Source of the DNA: an uncultured Pseudomonadales bacterium
GTDB taxonomy: Bacteria > Pseudomonadota > Gammaproteobacteria > Pseudomonadales > Azotimanducaceae
Direction: 5' to 3'
DNA: 61,328 nucleotides
Assembly: GCA_905182095.1 (NCBI GenBank)
Contig: CAJJAQ010000014.1
Location: 1 to 61,328, forward strand
A program made the translations under genes and the position numbers. The notes under the pieces were generated by a model. It had not been told where the DNA came from and made no database searches. It worked only from the letters and a program-made list of their open reading frames with translations. Below are positions 47,294 to 56,156 of the stretch, in pieces. Each line of letters opens with the position of its first letter. Position 1 is the first letter of the stretch.

Positions 47294-49033
47294 TTAACTT
47301 TCGTCTGGTGCCTCAGATCGGCGCACGAAACTGCGTAGATCACTGATGCTTGGATCGTTTTGTTGCGCAAGCTGTGCTCTACGCTGGGCAGATTGATGAG
47401 TTTTTACAAGGTGGGCTAATCCTTCCGCGAACTCTTTTTCTAGCGCCGCGTCACCTAAGGCAGATGGCCTCTTTGCTAAAACAATGACCGCTTCGTAGGA
47501 GCTACCATCGGGCCAGCGGGCAATGACTTCCTCAGCATCAACACAACTTTGTTGCTGCAAAAGTAACATCAACGTACCCAGCAAACCCAAAGTGCCAACG
47601 TGGACTAAAGCTTGTTCTCTCAACTCAAGTTTTACAGAAGCCCACAACATTGGACTCTTAACCAAAATCCCTGCCAGGCGTTCGCTTAACGCAGCTTCGC
47701 CTCTTTTCGTTTGCGGCCGGGGGCGAGCAATGCGCGGGGCACCACCCACTGGCGCGGCCATGCCACTCATTTCGCGCACACGGGCAACAACAAGGTCCTT
47801 CAAAATGCCTTTCGACATTTTTTCTACGTAGGGATTAGCAACCCCCATAAATTTTGCTCTGCCATCTAAAGAGTTCAAATCCAAACCTTCGGCTAAGCGC
47901 TTTAAAAGAAACTCAATGCCTGGGGTGGCGTTATTGAGAAACCCATCAAATGCCTCGCGCCCCTGCGTGCGAATCAAAGAGTCAGGGTCCTCGCCATTGG
48001 GCAAAAACACAAATTTCAACTGGCGGTGCTCATTAAGAATCGGCAGTGCGCTTTCCAGTGCACGCCAAGCCGCAGAGCGCCCAGCCTTATCGCCGTCAAA
48101 GCAACAAACCACTTCGTCGGAATATTTATAAAGCTTTTGGAAGTGCGCCTCACCGGTAGCCGTACCAAGAGTCGCAACGGCATTGAGTACGCCATTTTGT
48201 GCCAAAGCTACAACATCCATGTAACCTTCAACCACAATCAGGCGCTGAATATTTCTTAACGCCTTGCGCGCCTCATAGAGTCCATATAATTCCTGACCTT
48301 TGAAGAACACTGGAGTTTCAGGAGAGTTTAGATATTTGGGCCCCTCTTCATCACCCAACTTGCGACCACCAAAGCCAATAACTCGCCCTCGAGTGTCGCG
48401 GATTGGAAACATAATCCGATGACGAAAGCGGTCATAAACATTGCCCTTGTCATTTTTAATGGTCAAGCCAGCCGTAAGCAGCTTAGTGGCATCGGGCGCA
48501 ACAACACCAGAGCCAGTGGCCGGCTCCGCAAGCAATGCATCACTCAAACTGTGCCAGCCAGGAGGGGCATAACCGACGCCAAAATCTCGAGCTACTTCCC
48601 CAGTCAGACCCCGTTGCTTCAGATAACCAACCGCATCACTGGATGATCGTAACTGCGAGCGAAAAAAGCGCTCGGCCCGCTCCAATACCTGAAACAAACT
48701 ATTATCGACTTCTACCCTAGGCTTACCATTTTCTTCACGAGGGACCTCTAAACCCAAATCTTTTGCCAACGCTTCAACCGCTTCGACAAATTCCATGCGC
48801 TCAAATTTCATAATAAAGGTCAGCGCGGTGCCACTTTCCTGACAGCCAAAGCAGTGAAAAAATTGTTTATCCGGACTAACCGAGAAAGAAGGGGATTTTT
48901 CGTCGTGAAACGGGCACAGCCCAGAATAATTTTTGCCGGTCTTTTTCAAAGCCACGCGGCCGTCGATCACTTCGACAATGTCTGCGCGATCAATTAGATC
49001 ATTAATGAAAGCTTGAGGTATTAGGCCAGCCAC
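47294..49033 (-). CDS. dnaG: DNA primase DnaG
   Basis: DnaG makes RNA primers at the replication fork. The 579-aa protein has the CHC2 zinc finger (CPFHDEKSPSFSVSPDKQFFHCFGC, residues about 40-64), the RNA-polymerase core, the TOPRIM motif VVEGYMDVVALAQ around residue 265 with CFDGDKAGR, and a C-terminal DnaB-binding region after about 430. The order in the rpsU-dnaG-rpoD operon is conserved. Confidence 0.97.
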   Translation of the reverse strand: MAGLIPQAFINDLIDRADIVEVIDGRVALKKTGKNYSGLCPFHDEKSPSFSVSPDKQFFHCFGCQESGTALTFIMKFERMEFVEAVEALAKDLGLEVPREENGKPRVEVDNSLFQVLERAERFFRSQLRSSSDAVGYLKQRGLTGEVARDFGVGYAPPGWHSLSDALLAEPATGSGVVAPDATKLLTAGLTIKNDKGNVYDRFRHRIMFPIRDTRGRVIGFGGRKLGDEEGPKYLNSPETPVFFKGQELYGLYEARKALRNIQRLIVVEGYMDVVALAQNGVLNAVATLGTATGEAHFQKLYKYSDEVVCCFDGDKAGRSAAWRALESALPILNEHRQLKFVFLPNGEDPDSLIRTQGREAFDGFLNNATPGIEFLLKRLAEGLDLNSLDGRAKFMGVANPYVEKMSKGILKDLVVARVREMSGMAAPVGGAPRIARPRPQTKRGEAALSERLAGILVKSPMLWASVKLELREQALVHVGTLGLLGTLMLLLQQQSCVDAEEVIARWPDGSSYEAVIVLAKRPSALGDAALEKEFAEGLAHLVKTHQSAQRRAQLAQQNDPSISDLRSFVRRSEAPDES

Positions 49034-49199
49034 TTGGTTTATGCGTCTATTAGTAAATATTCAAAGGGTAGGCGAGAGTATCACAGGTAGGCGATTTGAG
49101 GAGACTAGCTGTGACGATATGAGCGAGCTTTAGACCTATTGATCAGCCACCTATGATTGACCGCCCAATTCCTGCTGGGCGTCTATTTGAGCTTAAAAA

Positions 49200-49658
49200 C
49201 TAGGCAAGTTGCGCTTTAACCAACGCGCTGGCTTTACCCATATCCACTCGACCTTCGCCTTGAGCTTTCAAGAGTGCCATGACTTTACCCATGTCTTGCA
49301 TGCCCGCAGCGGCAGATTGTTCAATTAGTGAAGCGACAAATGCGGCTAACTCGTTGGCATCCATCTGGGCAGGCAGAAAACCTTCGATAACAGTTATTTC
49401 GTAAGCCTCCACCTTCACTAGATCATCTCGACCAGCCTTGGCAAATTGACTTAATGCATCTTGCCGTTGTTTGAGCATTTTATTCAGAACAGTCATAACG
49501 TCGTCGTCGCTTACGTCACGGCGCTCGTCTATCTCTATTCGCTTAATCTCAGAATTGACCATTCGCAACGTTGCCACACGCTCTTTATCTCGAGCACGCA
49601 TGGCGTCTTTGGTAGCTTGGTTCAAAGTTAACTTCAATTCAGACTTTATTTCAGACAT
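49200..49658 (-). CDS. yqeY: GatB/YqeY domain-containing protein
   Basis: A 152-aa protein of the YqeY family, resembling the tRNA-contacting tail domain of GatB; its role is unproven. KDKERVATLRMVNSEIKRIEIDERRDVSDDDVMTVL and the C-terminal MGKVMALLKAQGEGRVDMGKASALVKAQL are typical. It lies between rpsU and dnaG, as in Pseudomonas and relatives. Confidence 0.95.
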   Translation of the reverse strand: MSEIKSELKLTLNQATKDAMRARDKERVATLRMVNSEIKRIEIDERRDVSDDDVMTVLNKMLKQRQDALSQFAKAGRDDLVKVEAYEITVIEGFLPAQMDANELAAFVASLIEQSAAAGMQDMGKVMALLKAQGEGRVDMGKASALVKAQLA

Positions 49659-49778
49659 GAGTTCTCACTCTTAAAATGGAGTATGAAGAAAATTCTGGAG
49701 GGAACATGCAGACCCAACATTAAGTTGAGTCTACCAGAGCAGCGCGGCTTAGCGCTTAACTCTCGAACTCTTTACTCT

Positions 49779-49994
49779 TTAATAAGAGCGTTCGAACTTA
49801 CGTGTTTCGCGCTGGAGCTTCTTAATATGACGCTTTACCGCTGCAGCAGCTTTACGCTTGCGCACAGCAGTAGGCTTTTCATAAAACTCGCGACGACGCA
49901 CTTCTGAAAGTACACCGGCTTTTTCACATGAGCGCTTAAAGCGACGTAATGCGATATCGAATGGTTCGTTCTCTTTGACTCTGACTTGAGGCAT
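49779..49994 (-). CDS. rpsU: 30S ribosomal protein S21
   Basis: S21 is a small basic protein near the anti-Shine-Dalgarno region, needed for initiation on natural mRNAs. The 71-aa product [27 protein letters not shown]... is almost the gammaproteobacterial consensus, with the basic [20 protein letters not shown] tail. It is first in the macromolecular-synthesis operon, 31 bp downstream of a good promoter. Confidence 0.97.
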   Translation of the reverse strand: MPQVRVKENEPFDIALRRFKRSCEKAGVLSEVRRREFYEKPTAVRKRKAAAAVKRHIKKLQRETRKFERSY

Positions 49995-50503
49995 AACTTG
50001 TCTTGAAAGATGATAAGGGCGCGGATTCTACACATTGCCCGGTAAACCAGCAACTAACTTCACGCGGATTATGCAAACTAACGCATATTCCATTGCTTCG
50101 ACTGACCTAAATCGGTGCAATATCCCCTGCGCCGCCGACATACTGAACAAAATCTAAATATTTTGCTGTTCGGTATTTTTAACGGCCAGGGCATAAAGTT
50201 CCAGCTTACGCTCAGGCCACCGAACCGGGGCTGAGCCAATGACCGTAAGTAAACTAGCAAGCACCCTTAGGCAAAAATTATCCAAACTCGTCGCAAAAAC
50301 GGATTCTCTGCAATATCCACAGATATAAATAAGCAGATTAGGTAACATGCCCTATCCTAATTTTAGGTGTTGAATCATCCTGAGACGAGACGGGCTTAAC
50401 CCAATGCTGACTTTAGGTATTGAACCATCCTTTGACGAAACGAGCTTAGCTCAATGCAAATTCCAAGTATTGAACCATCCTGTGACGAGACGGGCTTAAC
50501 CTG
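49995..50503. other. rpsU-tsaD divergent region with promoter and 50-bp repeats
   Basis: This 509-bp region separates divergent rpsU and tsaD. It contains the rpsU promoter (50025-50053) and, on the tsaD side, three degenerate 50-bp copies of the tsaD 5' end. A minus-strand 64-codon ORF (50154-50348) ends VRWPERKLELYALAVKNTEQQNI, which looks protein-like, but I do not recognise it. Confidence 0.6.
50025..50053 (-). promoter_or_regulatory. Sigma-70 promoter for rpsU operon
   Basis: On the minus strand TTGCTG and TAGAAT are separated by exactly 17 bp, with GC-rich discriminator CCGCGCCC after the -10, as usual for growth-controlled ribosomal promoters. Transcription would start about 20 nt before the rpsU ATG. 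Confidence 0.75.
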
Positions 50504-50553
50504 ATGCTAGTTTTAGGTATTGAATCTTCCTGTGACGAGACGGGCTTAGCCCT
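50354..50553 (+). repeat. Four tandem 50-bp copies of the tsaD 5' end
   Basis: Units start at 50354, 50404, 50454 and 50504; the last is the real tsaD start. All share a core like GGTATTGAACCATCCTGTGA followed by CGAGACGGGCTTA. The period is exactly 50 bp, not a multiple of three, so successive copies are in different frames. Copy 1 has ATC in place of ATG; copies 2 and 3 keep ATG. There are no unique spacers, so it is not CRISPR. Confidence 0.95.
50454..50504 (+). CDS. Putative 16-aa upstream ORF overlapping the tsaD start
   Basis: The third repeat unit keeps an ATG and reads [16 protein letters not shown] followed by TGA, whose A is the first base of the tsaD ATG (TGATG). The frame mimics the TsaD N-terminus ([10 protein letters not shown]). 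Translation of this peptide could couple to tsaD. Existence is inferred from layout only; no Shine-Dalgarno is clear. The second unit likewise opens a 31-aa frame (50404-50499). Confidence 0.35.
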   Translation: MQIPSIEPSCDETGLT

Positions 50554-51514
50554 CTACGACACCGAAAAGGGCTTAATCAGTCAGGCTTTACACAGCCAAG
50601 TAGACCTACACGCGGACTATGGTGGCGTGGTCCCTGAACTGGCCTCACGCGACCACGTGCGCAAAATAACGCCGCTCACCCGCCTGGTGTTAAACGACGC
50701 TAACAAATCATTATCCGACCTCGATGGCATCGCTTATACCGCAGGCCCCGGATTGATGGGCGCGCTATTGGTAGGCGCGTCTTTTGCCAAGAGTCTTGCT
50801 TGGTCATTAGATATACCCTCTATTGGAGTCCACCATATGGAGGCGCACCTATTAGCGCCTCTAATCGACCCTAGTAATGCACCCGAATTACCCTTTCTCG
50901 CACTGTTGGTTTCTGGCGGCCACACTCAACTAGTGCACGTCAAAGCATTTGGGGATTATGAGATTTTGGGCGAATCACTAGACGACGCTGCCGGCGAAGC
51001 CTTCGATAAGACTGCAAAATTGCTTGGTTTAGGTTACCCCGGCGGCCCAAAAATTGCTGCCAAAGCACAGTCTGGCGACCCCAAAAGGTTCAAATTTCCA
51101 CGCCCAATGACCGACCGACCCGGATTAGATTTTAGTTTCAGCGGCCTCAAAACCTTCGCACTAAATACGGTGCACAACAATTCACCCCTGAGCGAGCAGG
51201 ACAAAGCCGATATTGCGTTAGCATTTGAACTTGCTGCGGTAGATACCCTGACCATTAAATGTAAGCGCGCAATTGAACAAACCAAAGCAAAGCACCTAGT
51301 CATTGCTGGCGGCGTCAGTGCTAATACCCGCCTCAGAGAAAAATTATCCAGTAGCCTCAGTGCTGAAGTAATTTACGCACCATTGGAACTCTGCACCGAT
51401 AACGGCGCAATGATCGCCTACGCAGGCGCTTTGCGTCTTGCCGCCGGGCAGCGTAGCGACCTTGGCATTATGACCAAAGCGCGCTGGCCTATGGACCAAT
51501 TGGAACCCATTTAA
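50504..51514 (+). CDS. tsaD: tRNA N6-threonylcarbamoyladenosine transferase TsaD
   Basis: TsaD transfers threonylcarbamoyl to A37 of ANN-reading tRNAs (including tRNA-Ile), with TsaB and TsaE. The 336-aa protein has [14 protein letters not shown] at the N-terminus, [13 protein letters not shown] with the metal-binding His pair around residue 111, and [10 protein letters not shown], then the FSFSGLKT and [12 protein letters not shown] motifs. The start codon is fixed by family alignment. In Pseudomonas plsY lies between tsaD and folB; it is absent here. The 5' end is the source of the tandem repeats upstream. Confidence 0.97.
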   Translation: MLVLGIESSCDETGLALYDTEKGLISQALHSQVDLHADYGGVVPELASRDHVRKITPLTRLVLNDANKSLSDLDGIAYTAGPGLMGALLVGASFAKSLAWSLDIPSIGVHHMEAHLLAPLIDPSNAPELPFLALLVSGGHTQLVHVKAFGDYEILGESLDDAAGEAFDKTAKLLGLGYPGGPKIAAKAQSGDPKRFKFPRPMTDRPGLDFSFSGLKTFALNTVHNNSPLSEQDKADIALAFELAAVDTLTIKCKRAIEQTKAKHLVIAGGVSANTRLREKLSSSLSAEVIYAPLELCTDNGAMIAYAGALRLAAGQRSDLGIMTKARWPMDQLEPI

Positions 51515-51530
51515 CGGTCATGTGCAGAAA

Positions 51531-51896
51531 ATGACTCAAGCCAGCCCAGACAAAATTTTTGTTAATAACCTGCGTGTGCAAGCCATATTGGGTATTTACC
51601 CCATTGAGCGAGAACAAGTTCAAGAAGTAGTTATTAGCCTGGAAATTGAAACCGATTGCAGCACAGCCGCCGCATCCAAAGACCTAGCAGATAGCTTAGA
51701 TTACGCCGCCCTAGCCGACGCCGTGGCCGCACTGACGATCAATGGCAAATACCTGCTGATTGAGACATTGATAGAAGACATCGCTCTGCATTGCTTGCAA
51801 CAACCGCTAGTACAGGGGGTCAGTGTTCAAGTGGAAAAACCCCAAGCCGTTGCGCGAGCAGACTCCGTGGGTATCAGAATTTATCGCTGCAACTGA
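51531..51896 (+). CDS. folB: Dihydroneopterin aldolase FolB
   Basis: FolB cleaves (and epimerises) dihydroneopterin in folate synthesis. The product (121 aa from ATG 51531; 124 from GTG 51522) has [25 protein letters not shown] and the catalytic-Lys/Glu region [16 protein letters not shown] with VQVEKPQAV near the end. Its last 16 bp overlap the convergent cca gene. Confidence 0.94.
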   Translation: MTQASPDKIFVNNLRVQAILGIYPIEREQVQEVVISLEIETDCSTAAASKDLADSLDYAALADAVAALTINGKYLLIETLIEDIALHCLQQPLVQGVSVQVEKPQAVARADSVGIRIYRCN

Positions 51897-52951
51897 ACCC
51901 CGAGCCAAGCAATGCGCTTGGCCGCTAGTGCGTCGCCAAAAGCCTTGCCCTGAAGCCCTGCCTTTTCTTCACCTGTCATTTCCACTGTTTTAAGGTTTTC
52001 AGCAATAGGCGCTAACTCTGCAACCAATGTTTGTCGTTGCTTTGGGTCGGGTAACAAATTCAATACCGCCAATAGTCGCTGCTGGGAATGCAGCGCCTGC
52101 AAAGACAGCAAACTTGCATACAGTAATGCCGCTGATGTTTCACGAAACCCCATCAACCCAGGCAAATGTTGGCAACGATCTAAGGCCAGCTGTAGACAAG
52201 TGTTCGGTACACGCAAGCGCTCAGATAATGCACGATAACCGACCTCAGCTAGAGGTAAGTGCGCAAAAGACTGCGCCATTGAGTCGCCACGACTCGTACA
52301 CTGAGGCCAAATATCTAATAACTCGGGTAGCCAATCACGCAATGCGTTGCACTCGTTTAACACTTGAAAAAAGCGTCTGGGATTAGCCACTGCAAGGGCT
52401 TTAGACAACTCTTGCCAAATACGCTCTGCCGAAAGCGTCTTCAATTCGCCACTATTCGACATATCGCGCATCAGCGCCATGGTCTCATTGGCAACACTAA
52501 AATCTGTCAGCATCGCAGCGAATCTGGCCACACGAAATACCCGCAATGGATCCTCGGCAAAGGCAGGAGACACATGGCGGAGAACCTTTGCATGCAAGTC
52601 CGCTTGACCATTATAGGGGTCAATTAATGTGCCATCTGAAGTCTTCGCTATGGCATTTATGGTCAGATCTCTACGCTGCAAATCCTCCTCTAAAGTGACT
52701 AATGGGCTGGCGTCTACTTGAAAGCCAGTATGCCCTTGACCACGTTTACGCTCAGTTCTGGCTAAGGCATATTCCTCTTTGCTTTGCGGGTGCAAAAACA
52801 CCGGGAAATCACGCCCTATTTGCACAAAACCCAGGTTGATGAGTTGCTCTGGCGTACTGCCCACTACCACCCAATCACGATCGCCTGGCAAGCGCCCAAG
52901 CAGCTCGTCTCGTACGGCACCACCAACTATGTGACTTTGAATATTTTCCAT
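51881..52951 (-). CDS. cca: CCA-adding tRNA nucleotidyltransferase (short form without HD domain)
   Basis: Cca builds or repairs the CCA end of tRNAs. The 356-aa protein has [23 protein letters not shown] with the two catalytic Asp, [10 protein letters not shown] and [16 protein letters not shown], the class II head and neck. E. coli Cca is about 410 aa and carries an HD phosphohydrolase domain; this one is shorter, and the HD-type HxxxHD region is not evident in the C-terminal half. Confidence 0.94.
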   Translation of the reverse strand: MENIQSHIVGGAVRDELLGRLPGDRDWVVVGSTPEQLINLGFVQIGRDFPVFLHPQSKEEYALARTERKRGQGHTGFQVDASPLVTLEEDLQRRDLTINAIAKTSDGTLIDPYNGQADLHAKVLRHVSPAFAEDPLRVFRVARFAAMLTDFSVANETMALMRDMSNSGELKTLSAERIWQELSKALAVANPRRFFQVLNECNALRDWLPELLDIWPQCTSRGDSMAQSFAHLPLAEVGYRALSERLRVPNTCLQLALDRCQHLPGLMGFRETSAALLYASLLSLQALHSQQRLLAVLNLLPDPKQRQTLVAELAPIAENLKTVEMTGEEKAGLQGKAFGDALAAKRIAWLGVQLQR

Positions 52952-53091
52952 ACGCGGAGTTTACAAGATAGCGGCGAGTTACTGCATGAAGAAAATTCGG
53001 TTTTTGCCGGCGCAGCAATAAACCATAAAGATTCAGATTGGCCTAAAGGGCCGTTTGCATGCTACTCAGATAGCCCCAAAAGCAAACTGAA

Positions 53092-53922
53092 CTAATAGGC
53101 CGCCTGACGGGTAACCTCTTCGGTCTCCAAACAATAGGCGGTTAAGTATCGCCCCCAAACACAGCCCGTATCTAAGGCTACATGTGCGGTGGAATGCGTT
53201 ACGCCATTGAGTGAAGCCCAATGGCCAAAAAGAATTTTTTCGGCCCTATCTTCGCTCGGCGTTTGTGCAAACCAAGGCACAAAACCACTGGGGGTATCGG
53301 CAAGGCCGCCCTTCTCGGCAAAGTTCATGGCGCAAGTGGCATCAACATAACGCATACGAGTAAAATAATTAGTGATGATCCGCAAACGATCCATTCCGCC
53401 CAACGCCTCATCCCAACAAGGAGGTTCATTGCCATACATCTTGGCAAAAAATTCTTTGTAGTCTACTGCGCCAGCATGCATAACGTCGCCGGCATCCTGA
53501 CCGATAACAGCCTCCACTTGGGCTGCATAGCTTAGGGCTTGAACCGCACTCCAAAATCCTGGAATACCCGCATGGACCATAATATGACCCTTAGCTTGGT
53601 GTACGAGTTTTTGCTTGCGCAGCCAATGCCCTATTTCGAAAACATCTTCGGCCTGAAGCAAATCCGCAAAGGTATCTTTGCCACTGGGCTTATGGCCGCC
53701 AAAGAGAATCGCCAAAAAATGCAGGTCGTGATTACCCAAAACAATCTGACATTGGCTCGAAAGGTCTTTAACGCGACGCAACAGCTGCAACGAATCCGGA
53801 CCTCGATTGATCAGGTCTCCTGCCAACCAAAGCTCATCTTCAGAGGAAAAATTCAGCCGCTCTAACAGTGCATCGAACTCGCGAAGACAGCCTTGTATGT
53901 CACCTATTGCATAAGTTGCCAT
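53092..53922 (-). CDS. apaH: Diadenosine tetraphosphatase (symmetrical) ApaH
   Basis: ApaH hydrolyses Ap4A to 2 ADP and can decap Np4-capped RNA. The 276-aa protein has the calcineurin-like phosphoesterase motifs AIGDIQGCLREFDALL, WLAGDLINRGPDSL and LGNHDLHFLA in the first 80 residues and MVHAGIPGFW near 115. It follows apaG by 11 bp on the same strand, as in E. coli. Confidence 0.95.
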   Translation of the reverse strand: MATYAIGDIQGCLREFDALLERLNFSSEDELWLAGDLINRGPDSLQLLRRVKDLSSQCQIVLGNHDLHFLAILFGGHKPSGKDTFADLLQAEDVFEIGHWLRKQKLVHQAKGHIMVHAGIPGFWSAVQALSYAAQVEAVIGQDAGDVMHAGAVDYKEFFAKMYGNEPPCWDEALGGMDRLRIITNYFTRMRYVDATCAMNFAEKGGLADTPSGFVPWFAQTPSEDRAEKILFGHWASLNGVTHSTAHVALDTGCVWGRYLTAYCLETEEVTRQAAY

Positions 53923-53933
53923 ATCAATTGCTA

Positions 53934-54305
53934 CTAATGCAAAGAGTTAGGAACCAACAGCGAGAATATTGGAATAGGCACATCTACTTTAACACCCTCA
54001 TCCGTCTGAAACTCATAACTGCCTTGCATTGAACCGACTGGGGTTTTCAAGATCGCCCCACTTGAGTAGCGAAAGGCCTCACCTGGTTTTAACCAAGGTT
54101 GCTGCCCAATCACCCCAGGCCCCGTGACTTCTTCAACTTGACCCTGACCATCAGTAATAGTCCAGTGCCTATTCAACAACTGACTGCTTTGCTGAGTATT
54201 ATTTTTAATGGTGATGGTATAACCAAAAACGAAGCGCTGAGCTTCTGGATCTGATTGATCCTCTAAATACTGGGATTCAACGTTAACTTGGATGTATTTT
54301 TCCAC
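53934..54305 (-). CDS. apaG: ApaG domain protein (CorD)
   Basis: ApaG is a small Fn3-like beta-sandwich protein; its mutation affects cobalt resistance in Salmonella and its biochemical role is unsettled. The 123-aa product contains FVFGYTITIKNNT, NRHWTITDGQGQVEEVTGPGVIGQQP and the GSMQGSYEF signature. It lies between rsmA and apaH. Confidence 0.95.
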   Translation of the reverse strand: MEKYIQVNVESQYLEDQSDPEAQRFVFGYTITIKNNTQQSSQLLNRHWTITDGQGQVEEVTGPGVIGQQPWLKPGEAFRYSSGAILKTPVGSMQGSYEFQTDEGVKVDVPIPIFSLLVPNSLH

Positions 54306-54361
54306 TGAAACTTTCCGACCTATGTTGGTTTAAACCTATTCGCCCAAAAATTGTTTTTTGC

Positions 54362-55162
54362 TCAGATATTCACCGGATTAGCAGAAGTCCATTGAGCCAG
54401 CTGGATAAACTGCTCCACAGTGACATCGTCCGCTCTTAGGCCAGCGTCGACATCTACTTCCTGCCAATTAATCGCAAGGTTTTTCAGCGCGTTTGAAAGC
54501 CTTTTGCGCCGAGCAGAAAATGCCATGCGAAGAACCAGATCCAACGCTTGCCTGGCAACGGGTAAGTGCGCATCGGCAAGGGGAGTCATACGAATAACCG
54601 AAGAATCCACTTTAGGTGGCGGCGAAAAACTTTCGGGGCCCACATCAAACAAATAGTCGACTCTAGCCGTGACTTGAATCATTACGCTGAGCCGCCCCCA
54701 TGCTTTGGTGCCGGGCAGAGCACTCAACCTACTGGCCATTTCTTTTTGCAACATGAAGTGCATATCAGCAATGGTGCCAGGTGCCGCCAGCACATGGTCT
54801 ATTAATTTAATAATCAAGGGTGATGAAATGTTATACGGCAAATTACCCACAACTCGCCAAGGTGGCCCTGCAACGGTCTCCTTTGAGGAAAAAACCTCGT
54901 TTAAATCGACGCGCAGAATATCCTGATTAATGACGTGGATATTTGGGTAGCGACGGGGCAAAAGCGGCGCTAAATCGCGATCAATTTCCACGGCTAGGTA
55001 GTGCATGCCTTCATCAGCATACAAATAATCCGTTAGCGCCCCCTGACCCGGGCCGATTTCCAAAACTCTATCACCAGTCTTCAGGCGTATAGCGTCAGCC
55101 ATACCCTGCAACACACCTTGATCATGTAAAAAGTGTTGTCCGAAGCGTTTACGAGGTCGCAT
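54362..55162 (-). CDS. rsmA: 16S rRNA A1518/A1519 dimethyltransferase RsmA (KsgA)
   Basis: RsmA dimethylates two adjacent adenines in 16S helix 45 late in 30S assembly. The 266-aa protein starts MRPRKRFGQHFLHDQGVL, has the SAM loop VLEIGPGQGALTDYL around residue 35 and the catalytic NLPYNISSPL near 105. Its start overlaps pdxA by 14 bases. Confidence 0.97.
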   Translation of the reverse strand: MRPRKRFGQHFLHDQGVLQGMADAIRLKTGDRVLEIGPGQGALTDYLYADEGMHYLAVEIDRDLAPLLPRRYPNIHVINQDILRVDLNEVFSSKETVAGPPWRVVGNLPYNISSPLIIKLIDHVLAAPGTIADMHFMLQKEMASRLSALPGTKAWGRLSVMIQVTARVDYLFDVGPESFSPPPKVDSSVIRMTPLADAHLPVARQALDLVLRMAFSARRKRLSNALKNLAINWQEVDVDAGLRADDVTVEQFIQLAQWTSANPVNI

Positions 55163-56129
55163 TAATTTCCTTATTAGAGGTCAACTCTGAGGCTACGCGA
55201 AGGGCAGCTAAAAGACTGCCCATGTCTGCATCTCCAGATCCTGCTATATCTAGGGCGGTTCCGTGATCTACAGAAGTTCGCACGAAGGGCAAACCCAATG
55301 TGACATTAACCGCCTCACCAAAACCCGAGTATTTCAATACTGGCAAGCCTTGATCGTGAAACATAGACATCACTGCATCTGCTTGGGTCAAATATTTTGG
55401 GGTGAACAACGTATCTGCCGGCAACGGTCCGACAAGATTCAGACCTTGGTTACGCAAGCGCTCACAGACAGGCTGAATAATCTCTATTTCCTCACGGCCT
55501 AGATGGCCACCTTCACCTGCATGAGGATTTAGCCCAGCAACCAATATACGAGGCTGCGCGAGAGCAAATTGCTCACGTAATGCTTTATTCAATATATGCA
55601 AGCGGCGCTCTAGCAAAGCCTGGGTTAATGCTTGTGAGACTTTTGCGAGAGGCAGATGGGTGGTTGCCAATGCAACACGCATTGCTTGGGTCATTAACAA
55701 CATGACCACATCTTCTACCCCGGCCTTTTCGGCGAGGTATTCAGTATGTCCAGAAAAGGCTATGTCAGCATCATTAACCACTGATTTTTGCATCGGACCG
55801 GTTAGCAACGCAGTGAATTCACCCTTCATGCACCCAGCTATTGCTCTATCAAGGGCGGCCAATACACCTGGGACATTTGCCGTATCCAACTGGCCGGGAA
55901 TTACCTTATTCGCCAGAGGGGTATGCAACACGGTCATATGACCGGGTTGCAAAGAAGGGCTTGCGAGATTTTCGTCTAAGCTCAAGGGCAGTTGCAGCGT
56001 ATGCGCACGCGCAGTCAGCATCTGTTTATCTGCTATCACCAACCAAGGCACTTGACGTTCGCGCTGCGCAGCTTGCACAACCAAGTCAGGACCAATCCCC
56101 GCGGGTTCCCCAGGGGTGATGGCAATCAT
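55149..56129 (-). CDS. pdxA: 4-hydroxythreonine-4-phosphate dehydrogenase PdxA
   Basis: PdxA oxidises 4-phosphohydroxythreonine in pyridoxal-phosphate synthesis. The 326-aa protein has TPGEPAGIGPDL, the metal-binding SGHTEYLAEKAG, GLNPHAGEGGHLG and MFHDQGLPVLKY motifs at normal spacing. Start coordinates agree with family length. It lies between surA and rsmA in the conserved envelope/RNA block. Confidence 0.96.
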   Translation of the reverse strand: MIAITPGEPAGIGPDLVVQAAQRERQVPWLVIADKQMLTARAHTLQLPLSLDENLASPSLQPGHMTVLHTPLANKVIPGQLDTANVPGVLAALDRAIAGCMKGEFTALLTGPMQKSVVNDADIAFSGHTEYLAEKAGVEDVVMLLMTQAMRVALATTHLPLAKVSQALTQALLERRLHILNKALREQFALAQPRILVAGLNPHAGEGGHLGREEIEIIQPVCERLRNQGLNLVGPLPADTLFTPKYLTQADAVMSMFHDQGLPVLKYSGFGEAVNVTLGLPFVRTSVDHGTALDIAGSGDADMGSLLAALRVASELTSNKEINATS

Positions 56130-56156
56130 ATTAAGAAAGCGTCTTGATGAATAAAA

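Noticed and set aside
50154-50348. 64-aa minus ORF upstream of rpsU
   Set aside because: Its C-terminal half looks protein-like, but it has no recognised family and lies upstream of a good rpsU promoter; left unassigned.
50354-50553. Possible CRISPR array (regular 50-bp spacing)
   Set aside because: The whole 50-bp unit repeats, with no unique spacers, and the units are copies of the tsaD coding start.
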